DNA from: Pontibacter sp. FD36
GTDB lineage: Bacteria > Bacteroidota > Bacteroidia > Cytophagales > Hymenobacteraceae
DNA: 64,000 nt
NCBI RefSeq assembly: GCF_015686655.1
Contig: NZ_JADPMP010000007.1
Span: 186,001 to 250,000 of the forward strand
Reading direction: 5' to 3'
Part shown: positions 34,439 to 42,745 of the stretch, one piece after another
How the letters are laid out: every line of letters begins with the position of its first letter
Position numbering within the stretch: the stretch's first letter is position 1
Notes under the pieces: generated by a model
Seen by the model: only the letters and a program-made list of their open reading frames with translations
Database searches by the model: none
Told to the model about the DNA's origin: nothing
Program-made: the position numbers and the translations under genes

Positions 34439-37228
34439 CTATTTCATTAACATATCTAGTGCAACTTTAAACTCGTTGTCTGTCAACCGTTTTGAGCCGA
34501 TCAATTCGGCCAGATGGTATACTGCTTTCTCGGCCAACCCAGCGGAATCGTATTTATCAAATGAGGCAAAAATGTCACCTTCTTCATCATCTATACCCTG
34601 GAAGAAGCCCTCGCCTAGCACAAGACCAATCTTGCCATAGTCACCATAGAAATATTCCTGCAGCAATGGAATAATTTTGTTTTGGAAAGCGGCGCGCAGA
34701 TCTTCTTTGTTCTCAACACAAAGGAAATAGCTGTGACCGATTAGGTTGTCCTTGCCCAACAGTTTCTCTATGCGGCGATTGATTTTCTTTAAGATGTCGG
34801 CAAGTTTATGGCCTTCCACTTCCTTCTGAAGCCCATCGAGATCATACTTTGGCGGCATTTCCACGAAGCTGAAGCGGCGGCGTAGGGCGGTGTCGAGCGC
34901 TTCTACGCTACGGTCAGCGGTGTTCATGGTGCCGATGATGTAGAGGTTGGCAGGTACGCCGAATTTTTCTTTGCTGTAGGGGAGGGTGACTTTCAGTTGC
35001 TCTTTACCACCCAGACGTTTGTCCTCTTCAATCAAGGTGATAAGCTCACCAAATATCTGCGAGACGTTGCCACGGTTAATTTCGTCGATGATGAGGACGT
35101 AATCTTTCCTTTGTGCAGCTTCTGTCTGGATGGATAATTTATACTTTGATTTCAGATGTTCGCTTATGCTAACCGTATATGGTTTCCAATCCCGTATCTT
35201 CCCATAGAAGAGATAGTCGCGAATCATTTCCTTTGTAATGACCATTGGGGTTGCTGTATCTGTCTCCGGTCTGGCTACAAAGTTCTTATTTGAATTTACA
35301 GTTACCTTGAAAGGCTTATTATGTCGGGGAGTGCGCAGTAGTAGGGAGTCCTCCGCTTGAATATCCTCTGCAAATTGTTCGTATACTTCATCAAAGTTGT
35401 CTGAGCCTTGCTTTGTGGTAGCTTTATCACAGATCTTCTTGAAGATACCAGGCTCAATCTTATAGGTAATTATAGTGTTCCCTTCCTTGTCAAAGGCTTC
35501 CTGTGGTTTTATACCTTCAATGAAATCTTCATAACTCATGCTCTGATGAAAGGTAGTGAACATGATTTGACCCTCATCTGATTTTTTCTCAAATAGCTTC
35601 TTCAGCAATGACCTGCCCATACCTTCTGTAGTTTCTCCGAGAATTTCAAGAGCCTTATTGATGGTGTTGTATGTTTTACCAGTACCGGGAGGTCCGTATA
35701 GAATCTGATTCAATGGAGCTGCTGCCATAAAAAGATTATTTTCTTGCTTAATAGTGTTTGGTTCAGGATTGCTTAATACCATATTTTCACTTGTATCAGC
35801 AATTAATTTCACCATAAAGTAGGGCTCGAAAAGTAGTTTATTTGCTTCTTCAAGTTCGGCTTTATCAATAGTGACGCACGTTGTTCTGCTGTTAGGAGTC
35901 CACCATTTTTGCTTTCCTGTATATCTAGATTGATTTTTAGGATAGGAAATTATTTCGAAAGAACGTTCAAGCCAACCCTCATCCCCATAATCGTTAAATT
36001 TTGCTGGAAGTGCCTCACTTGTAAATCTAGCTAGGAGATTGACACCTACACCTCGATTTCCAGATGTTAAATAAAAGTAGTCGCCAATTTTGATTTTGTT
36101 TGAAAAGACATTCCCTTGTGTTTCACTGCTTCTTCCAATAGCTTCAGTATCACGATGAACTATGATTTTCCTTTGATCTATGCATTGCCTTATCTCCTGA
36201 TCATCAAACCATCCCATCGAGATTTTGTAAACAGATGTACTGCCAATTTCAATCTCATCTAATCCCTTATCCAGCATTCTATAAAGAATATCCTGGGCAA
36301 GAACCTTATGATTTTTATCTTCAAAGACATCTTCTGATAGTAAATCATTTACCAAATTTAGTAGCTCAGTATCAGGCTCTATGTAATTTAATATGAAATC
36401 ATCGACAAGTTCCAAATAGTGAGGGTATTTCTCCAAAGGCTTTGACGCTTTTATACCTAATAGCCTACAATACTTTTGATAGAAGGAATCTTTGTAAAAA
36501 GCATACTTTTCGGGTTGATGGAAAGATAACATAGTAGCCATTGTTCTTTCATCGTGGTGATGCATTCGCTTAGGATCGGTTTCTAACTCTCTATAAAGTT
36601 TCAGCGTTTCAGTATTAAAACTTTTTAGGCGATCAGTTAGAGGAATGCTCTCATCAAACAGAGTTTTGAAACAATTACGATACTGCTCAGGACGATCTTT
36701 AGCCAGATGGTGTACCACTCCTAGTCCGACAGGATATATTAAGTTTGAGTAATCAATTCCTTTGATTTCATCATAAAAATTAGGTGAGTCTAAGTTAGGC
36801 CTCCCCCCATACTTTTTTAATAATTCCCATTTATACCTCTCGTCCTGTAACTTATTCTCTTTAAGAAACTGTTTGTATTTTTCTATAAGTTCTTTAATAG
36901 GGTCGTATGTATTATGAGGTTTCGTTACTTCTTCTCTAACTGAAAGACCGCACTCTTGAGCATAACTTGCTAGCCTTGTGGTAGCTAATTCAATTCTTTC
37001 TTCAATGTTATTGAGTTGATCAGAGCCATCTGATGGAATATTGCCTCCCCCGTTTATGAGTTGTTGTGACTGCTGTACATTCTTATTAGATGTGACATCA
37101 TCTGCCCTCACAAACAAATAACAGTTTTTAACATCCCCTGTAGGATATATTTTAAACTCCCATTCGTTTTCATCAACAAACTTTTGTATACCCTCCCTTA
37201 TCTTAGCAAGAGCTTCAGTGTTTTTCAT
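34439..37228 (-). CDS. mcrB: McrB-family AAA+ GTPase with N-terminal reader region
   Basis: 929 residues. The C-terminal AAA+ core has Walker A YGPPGTGKTY (511-520), IIDEINRGNVSQIFGELI as Walker B plus the McrB NRGN signature, and the sensor region MNTADRSVEALDTALRRRF. Residues about 335-475 look like a PUA/EVE-type modified-base reader (MGWFDDQEI, KIKIGDYFYLTSGNRGVGV, FEPYFMVKLI). Residues about 110-330 form a helical domain seen in other long McrB proteins (HHHDERTMATMLSF). McrB binds modified DNA and drives McrC. Which base is read cannot be told. AT-richer than its neighbours, fitting an acquired island. Confidence 0.92.
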   Translation of the reverse strand: MKNTEALAKIREGIQKFVDENEWEFKIYPTGDVKNCYLFVRADDVTSNKNVQQSQQLINGGGNIPSDGSDQLNNIEERIELATTRLASYAQECGLSVREEVTKPHNTYDPIKELIEKYKQFLKENKLQDERYKWELLKKYGGRPNLDSPNFYDEIKGIDYSNLIYPVGLGVVHHLAKDRPEQYRNCFKTLFDESIPLTDRLKSFNTETLKLYRELETDPKRMHHHDERTMATMLSFHQPEKYAFYKDSFYQKYCRLLGIKASKPLEKYPHYLELVDDFILNYIEPDTELLNLVNDLLSEDVFEDKNHKVLAQDILYRMLDKGLDEIEIGSTSVYKISMGWFDDQEIRQCIDQRKIIVHRDTEAIGRSSETQGNVFSNKIKIGDYFYLTSGNRGVGVNLLARFTSEALPAKFNDYGDEGWLERSFEIISYPKNQSRYTGKQKWWTPNSRTTCVTIDKAELEEANKLLFEPYFMVKLIADTSENMVLSNPEPNTIKQENNLFMAAAPLNQILYGPPGTGKTYNTINKALEILGETTEGMGRSLLKKLFEKKSDEGQIMFTTFHQSMSYEDFIEGIKPQEAFDKEGNTIITYKIEPGIFKKICDKATTKQGSDNFDEVYEQFAEDIQAEDSLLLRTPRHNKPFKVTVNSNKNFVARPETDTATPMVITKEMIRDYLFYGKIRDWKPYTVSISEHLKSKYKLSIQTEAAQRKDYVLIIDEINRGNVSQIFGELITLIEEDKRLGGKEQLKVTLPYSKEKFGVPANLYIIGTMNTADRSVEALDTALRRRFSFVEMPPKYDLDGLQKEVEGHKLADILKKINRRIEKLLGKDNLIGHSYFLCVENKEDLRAAFQNKIIPLLQEYFYGDYGKIGLVLGEGFFQGIDDEEGDIFASFDKYDSAGLAEKAVYHLAELIGSKRLTDNEFKVALDMLMK

Positions 37229-37964
37229 ATTAGTTAGCTTAGTAGAAAAGATTCAAAATTTATGTATTCGAGTTTAAGATATAATTTTTGCGAATACCTC
37301 GGCTTGAAAAGCCACTGATAAATAGCAAATAATACATAGCCTACCTCAAACAAGCCTCCAACGTTTAGTGCTGATGTGACCGCAGTTGTGACAGCACATG
37401 CTGGTTATATAGAGGACAACATAACCACCTATTATCACACCTATAATTGCTAGTGCTCTTCCAAGTCAGTTTAAAAAGCTTGCCTTGCGTAGCAGCGCAA
37501 CTGAAAATGCTTCAGCTATACCGAAAGCATCGTCATCATAATTAGCGGAGGCAAAGGCCTTGGCTGTTCACAGCAATGTTGCCGGTAGCATTGGTAGTGC
37601 TTAACTGTATTTCATGCATTGGTAAACTATTGACTAGCACCTGAACTGAGCGAGCTGTTAGCGATTGCACAAGAATAAGAATTTTATTTAATATTCTATA
37701 TGTTATATGTTTCTTTAGATCGTAAAAGTTGCATCAGCATTATTTTATCTTATTATCCTCTTTGATCAGTACATTATTAATGTATGGATTGAATTTATTA
37801 ACCTGAATTTTCGTCAGCCATTGCCTGTCAATTACATAGACTTAATATCTTTCCTTCTTTAAAGTTTAAACTTGCTCCAAGTATAGAAATTTAACTATCT
37901 TGTTATATCTTGTAAGATTTATTATTTCAATACTTGATTTTCATAAATTTTAAAGCGGAATACA
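37229..37964. other. AT-rich divergent region between mcrB and the type I operon
   Basis: Separates two divergent restriction operons and must hold both promoters. A decayed minus-strand open frame lies at 37346-37567. Bases 37680-37960 are very AT-rich with no coding potential that I can support. No terminal repeats of a mobile element were found. Confidence 0.6.
37346..37567 (-). pseudogene. Decayed open frame, possible small membrane protein remnant
   Basis: Read on the minus strand in one frame, 74 codons give TAKAFASANYDDDAFGIAEA, FSVALLRKASFLN, an in-frame TGA, then LGRALAIIGVIIGGYVVLYI and a Cys-rich end. The part after the TGA looks like a real transmembrane helix preceded by an amphipathic region. 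There is no start codon and a stop on each side. It may be the remnant of a toxin- or defence-associated membrane protein, or chance. Confidence 0.3.
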
Positions 37965-39471
37965 GTGCAGTTAGATTTACAAATTCCCAAAGATAAAATT
38001 ACCTTATCCCAGCTGGAGCAGTACCTGGCTAAAGCTGCCTGGATACTGAAAGGACCAGTGGGAGCTTCTGACTTTAAGGCTTACATCTTCCCGATGTTGT
38101 TCTTTAAGCGAATCTCCGATGTGTATGACGAGGAGTACCAACTGGCATTGGCTGAGTCAGAGGGCGATGAAGAGTATGCTTCTTTGCCGGAGTTTCACCG
38201 CTTTGAGATACCGCAAGGCTGCCACTGGCTGGATGTGCGGGAGACGACGGTAAACGTGGGGCTTGCCCTAGAGAAAGCTTTTCGTGGTATAGAGCAGGCG
38301 AACCAGGAGTTCTTGTACGGGATCTTTGGTGATGCGCAGTGTAGCAACAAGAACATGCTCTCGGATCACCTACTGATTAACTTAGTGGAGCATTTTTCGC
38401 AGTATAACCTGGCCAACTCCAACGTAGACCCAGATATGCTGGGGCAGGCCTACGAATACTTGATCAAGCACTTTGCGGACTTGACCAATAAGAAAGCAGG
38501 GGAATTCTATACCCCGCGCTCGGTGGTGCACCTGATGGGGCTGATCATCGACGCGCACGAAGGGGAGAGCATTTACGATCCGGCTTGCGGTACCGGTGGT
38601 ATGTTGTTGGAGTCTATCAACCACCTGAAGGACAATGGAGAAGACTACAGAACACTAAAGCTGTTCGGACAGGAAAAGAACCTAACGTCTTCTTCGATTG
38701 CCCGCATGAACATGTTCCTGCATGGCATCGAAGATTTCCAGATCTCAAGGGGAGACACCTTACGCAATCCCGCCTTTTTTGAAGGTGACCACTTGAAGAA
38801 TTTTGACTGTGTGATAGCCAACCCTCCTTTCTCATTGAAAGAGTGGGGCGCTGACAACTGGGTGAATGACCCGTTTGGCCGCAACATAGCAGGCGTGCCG
38901 CCGGAAGGCAACGGTGACATGGCCTGGGTACAGCACATGATCAAATCCATGAAGCCTAACACGGGCCGTATGGCGGTGGTGCTGCCGCATGGTGCCTTGC
39001 AAAGGGGCGGAAGGCAAGATACGTCAAGCATTATTGGAAATGGACCTGCTGGAAGCGGTGATTGGCCTTGCACCAAACATCTTCTACGGCACTGGGCTGG
39101 CTGCCTGTATCATGGTTTTCAGAAGCCAGAAGGAAGAGGGCAAGCAAAAGCAGGTGCTGTTTATTGATGCCTCGGAGCAAATGCGTGTAGGCCGTGCGCA
39201 GAATTACCTAGAGCCAGCGCATGTGAACCAGATCTTTGCGTGGTACAGCGACTTTAAAGATGTGCAGAACCATGCGAAGGTGGTCACACTGGAAGAAATT
39301 GCCGAGAACGGCTATAACTTGAACATTCCGCTTTACATCGAGAAGATGGTTGAGAATAACCTGCCTACAGTAGAAGAAGCACTTACTGATTTGAAAGAGG
39401 CTTGGCGAGAATGCCTTGCGGCAGAAGAGAAGTTTAAAAACAAACTTAAGACATTTGGTATCTATGAATAA
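37965..39471 (+). pseudogene. hsdM: HsdM, type I DNA methyltransferase, frameshifted
   Basis: It begins at a GTG (MQLDLQIPKDKITLSQLEQYL). The N-terminal HsdM helical domain has MLFFKRISDVYDEEY, followed by the adenine-methyltransferase core with motif I DPACGTGGML and motif IV NPPF. The frame breaks in the run GGGG at 39004-39007: upstream it reads VVLPHGALQRG, and downstream, one frame over, EGKIRQALLEMDLLEAVIG continues to the normal end TFGIYE at 39471. One extra G would restore a protein of about 502 residues. This may be a true knock-out, a phase-variable G tract or a sequencing error. The next gene overlaps its stop by 8 bases. Confidence 0.88.
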
Positions 39472-40111
39472 CACCGATTTCATCAATAGAATAGCTGAAG
39501 TCTATGTTGATGCGAGAGCACTGGCATACGGAGATTTTCAAAGTCAGATTAAGCGTGGGAAAAGCCACTCAATATCAGGTAAAGCTGAAGACTTATTTGC
39601 GCTGTTCTTAGCCAAGAATCTTAACGATCAATCTTTAAAGTACTTTGTAGATAAGCCCATCTCATTCAGGGTAAATGAACAGAGCCGGAAAAAAGCTATA
39701 CAACCGGATTTGTTCATTATGAATAAATCAGGTGTAGTAACTCACTACTTTGATCTGAAAATGGACTTAGGCTGGCAGAGAGAACTTCAGCCTTACCTAA
39801 AGGATAAAAACGAACTTATTCAACAGATTAGAGGCAAAAAAGCCTCTTACAAAAGTGGAGGAGAAAAGCATCAAGTTACCTTTTCAGATAATCTCGTCTA
39901 TCAAATTATTATTCTAAGCGGCAAGAATATTAATGGAGATGCTTTAGAAAGTCACAAGGTGTTTTGTACTCCTTTTGATACACTAAAACTTTATGTACTT
40001 ACAAGTGGTGTGCATTTGAATATGTACGGTAATGATAAGCGTGAACATTTAAAGATTCACGATGAAGAGTTCGAGAAATTAATGCAAGACACCCGGAGCT
40101 TATTACAATGA
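39464..40111 (+). CDS. Predicted PD-(D/E)XK nuclease-like protein in the type I operon
   Basis: 215 residues from the ATG at 39464, which overlaps the upstream hsdM stop (ATGAATAA). Helical N-terminus, then a candidate nuclease signature: Glu42 in SGKAED, Pro81-Asp82 in QPDLFI, and Asp97-Leu-Lys99 in YFDLKMD. The 15-residue gap from Asp82 to Asp97 and the strand pattern fit PD-(D/E)XK enzymes. The C-terminus ends EFEKLMQDTRSLLQ. Its last codon overlaps the start of the second hsdM (ATGA), so three genes are translationally linked. I know no named family for it. An accessory restriction or regulatory role is inference. Confidence 0.6.
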   Translation: MNNTDFINRIAEVYVDARALAYGDFQSQIKRGKSHSISGKAEDLFALFLAKNLNDQSLKYFVDKPISFRVNEQSRKKAIQPDLFIMNKSGVVTHYFDLKMDLGWQRELQPYLKDKNELIQQIRGKKASYKSGGEKHQVTFSDNLVYQIIILSGKNINGDALESHKVFCTPFDTLKLYVLTSGVHLNMYGNDKREHLKIHDEEFEKLMQDTRSLLQ

Positions 40112-41574
40112 CACAACAACAATTAGAAAAATACCTTTGGGGAGCCGCCACATACCTGAGAGGACATATAGACGCTGGCGATTACAAGCAGTACATTTTC
40201 CCGCTGCTTTTCTTTAAGCGCATTTCGGATGTGTACGACGAGGAGTATGCACTGGCGCTGGAAGAGAGTGACGGCGATTTGGAGTTTGCCGCTTTTGAAG
40301 AGAACCACCGTTTCCAGATACCAAAGGGAACGCACTGGAACGATGTGCGGGAAGTAACGGTGAATGTAGGTATGGCGCTGCAAGAAGCCATGCGTGCCAT
40401 TGAGAAGGCGAACCCGGAAACCTTGTTCGGGATATTTGGCGATGCCAGCTGGACGAATAAAGACCGCCTGAGCGACGAGACGCTGACCAACTTGATAGAG
40501 CATTACTCGCAGCAGAAGCTGAATATGCAGAACGTGCCCGACGACCAGCTGGGCAACGGCTACGAATACCTGATCAAGCAGTTTGCCGACGATAGCGGCC
40601 ACACGGCAGCGGAGTTTTATACCAACCGCACCGTAGTGCGCCTAATGACGCTGATGATGGACCCGCAGCCAGGCGAGAGCGTGTACGACCCCACCTGCGG
40701 CTCGGGTGGTTTGCTGCTGAATTGTGCGTTGCAACTGAAAGCCAACGGACAGGAATACCGCTCACTGAAACTGTATGGGCAGGAGATTAACCTGATCACG
40801 TCGGCCATTGCCCGCATGAACATGTTTATGCACGGCATTGAGGAGTTCCAGATTGTGCGTGGCGATACGCTTAGCGAGCCAAGCCTGCTGGAAAATGATG
40901 AGCTGAAGAAGTTCAACGTGATTCTGGCCAACCCGCCCTACTCCATTAAAGCCTGGGACCGCAAAGCCTTTGAGAGCGACCCATATGGCCGCAACATCTG
41001 GGGTACACCGCCGCAGGGTTGTGCCGACTATGCCTTTCAGCAGCACATCCAGAAGAGCCTGGACTTGCAGAATGGCCGCTCCATTTCGCTTTGGCCGCAC
41101 GGTATACTTTTCCGCGACTCCGAAGCTGCCATGCGCCGAGCTATGATTGAAAGTGATGTAGTGGAGTGTGTGATTGGCCTTGGGCCGAACCTGTTCTACA
41201 ATTCTCCAATGGAGGCCTGCCTGCTGGTGACGAAGAACAACAAAGCAGAAGAGCAGAAAGGCAAGGTGTTGTTCATTAATGCAGTGAAGGAGGTAAGGCA
41301 GGATAAGAACATTGCTTTCCTGGAAGAGCAGCACATCCAGAAGATACTCTATACCTACAAAGCCTACGAAGATGTAGAGGGCTTTAGCAAAGTAGTGGAT
41401 GTAGAGGAAATACTTCAGAAAGAAGCCAGCCTGAACGTTTCGCTATACCTGAGCAATGTAGAAAGAAGCACAGAGGTGAAAGCGTTGGATGAGGTTGTAG
41501 AAGATTGGAAAACAGCTTCCGAAAAGCTGAAACAAAGTATGGAAGATTTATTCTCTGTTTTAGAAGCAAAGTAA
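40108..41574 (+). CDS. hsdM: HsdM, type I restriction-modification methyltransferase (second copy)
   Basis: 488 residues, intact. The N-terminal HsdM helical domain has LLFFKRISDVYDEEY. Methyltransferase motif I is DPTCGSGGLL and motif IV is NPPY, the signature of N6-adenine methyltransferases. It keeps the SIARMNMFMHGIEEF helix. It is a clear paralogue of the frameshifted copy at 37965 but not a recent duplicate, since the two differ along their whole length. With HsdS it methylates the recognition site, and with HsdR it forms the restriction complex. hsdS starts 3 bases after its stop. Confidence 0.95.
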   Translation: MTQQQLEKYLWGAATYLRGHIDAGDYKQYIFPLLFFKRISDVYDEEYALALEESDGDLEFAAFEENHRFQIPKGTHWNDVREVTVNVGMALQEAMRAIEKANPETLFGIFGDASWTNKDRLSDETLTNLIEHYSQQKLNMQNVPDDQLGNGYEYLIKQFADDSGHTAAEFYTNRTVVRLMTLMMDPQPGESVYDPTCGSGGLLLNCALQLKANGQEYRSLKLYGQEINLITSAIARMNMFMHGIEEFQIVRGDTLSEPSLLENDELKKFNVILANPPYSIKAWDRKAFESDPYGRNIWGTPPQGCADYAFQQHIQKSLDLQNGRSISLWPHGILFRDSEAAMRRAMIESDVVECVIGLGPNLFYNSPMEACLLVTKNNKAEEQKGKVLFINAVKEVRQDKNIAFLEEQHIQKILYTYKAYEDVEGFSKVVDVEEILQKEASLNVSLYLSNVERSTEVKALDEVVEDWKTASEKLKQSMEDLFSVLEAK

Positions 41575-41577
41575 GGT

Positions 41578-42735
41578 ATGGAAAGTATAGTTGAGAAACT
41601 GCAATTAAAAGACATAGATAAATCGACCTGGAAGAAGTATAGATTCGACCAAATTGCTAAGAACATAAGCGAGCGAGTTGAGCCGACTACAACCGACTTA
41701 GAGATTTATGTAGGCCTAGAGCATATTGATTCAGAGTCTATCCATATCAAGCGCTATGGCAAACGTGAAGATGTAAACGGTACCAAGCTGAGGTGCTATC
41801 CGGGTGATATAATCTTCGGCAGAAGACGCGCCTACCAGCGTAAAGCTGCCATCGTTGAATTTGATGGTTTCTGTTCCGCACACTCCCTTGTACTAAGGGC
41901 CAACCCCGATGTGATAAGCTCGAGTCTCTTCCCATTCTTTCTACACTCCGATACTTTTATGCACCTTGCTGTGGATATATCGGTAGGTTCGTTGTCTCCA
42001 ACTATCAACTGGGGTGACTTGAAAAAGCAGGAGTTTCTTATTCCGCCTAAAGACCAGCAAGAGCAAATAGCTGAACTGCTTTGGGCTGGGGATGAAATGT
42101 TAGAAAATCAGATAAAAATGCATAATAATATATTAACATTGTATGAGAGGACTCTTACTGATTTCTTTGAACAAGCCTCTGAGTTTCCGCTTAAAGTCTT
42201 GGGAGATTTAGTGCAAATACGTAGTGGAGATAGCCCATCTATGTTTAATAATATAGAAGAGAGCGAGGGGGTACCTTTTCTTAAGGTTAAAGATTTGAAT
42301 GAAACAATCAAATTTCAAAACTATGCTAAAGAATGGGTGACAGCGATTCCGAACAAATTAATTCCCAAAGGTAGTGTAATCTTTCCTAAAAGGGGCGAGG
42401 CAATTATGACCAATAAAGTTAGAATTGTTGTAAACGACTGTCATGTTGATACAAACACAATGGCGTTATCGGTTAAAGACGTGAGTCAGCTAAATAATGA
42501 ATTCTTATACTATTTTCTATATTTTAAAAAGTTATACAAAATAGCTGACGTGGCTCAAATCCCTCAGATTAATAACATTCACATTAATCCATATCCGATT
42601 AATCTGCCGCCACTCGAAATTCAAGTTGATTTTGTAAATAAGCTAAATCGGGTGTTAGGTATTCTAGAAGTGGTAAAGTCAAACCACTATACTTCCAAGG
42701 ATTTACAAAAAAGTCTAATCAACAAAATCTTCTAA
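41578..42735 (+). CDS. hsdS: HsdS, type I specificity subunit
   Basis: 385 residues with two target-recognition domains: the first about 15-155 (CYPGDIIFGRRRAYQRKA, SPTINWGDLKKQEFLIPP), the second about 205-350 (IRSGDSPSMF, GSVIFPKRGEAIMT, HINPYPINLPPLE). Each is followed by a coiled-coil spacer (QQEQIAELLWAGDEMLENQI, and the end LNRVLGILEVVKSN). Each domain reads half of a bipartite DNA site. The second half has a distinctly lower GC content than the first, which suggests one domain was swapped in by recombination. Confidence 0.9.
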   Translation: MESIVEKLQLKDIDKSTWKKYRFDQIAKNISERVEPTTTDLEIYVGLEHIDSESIHIKRYGKREDVNGTKLRCYPGDIIFGRRRAYQRKAAIVEFDGFCSAHSLVLRANPDVISSSLFPFFLHSDTFMHLAVDISVGSLSPTINWGDLKKQEFLIPPKDQQEQIAELLWAGDEMLENQIKMHNNILTLYERTLTDFFEQASEFPLKVLGDLVQIRSGDSPSMFNNIEESEGVPFLKVKDLNETIKFQNYAKEWVTAIPNKLIPKGSVIFPKRGEAIMTNKVRIVVNDCHVDTNTMALSVKDVSQLNNEFLYYFLYFKKLYKIADVAQIPQINNIHINPYPINLPPLEIQVDFVNKLNRVLGILEVVKSNHYTSKDLQKSLINKIF

Positions 42736-42745
42736 CCCGAAGCTT

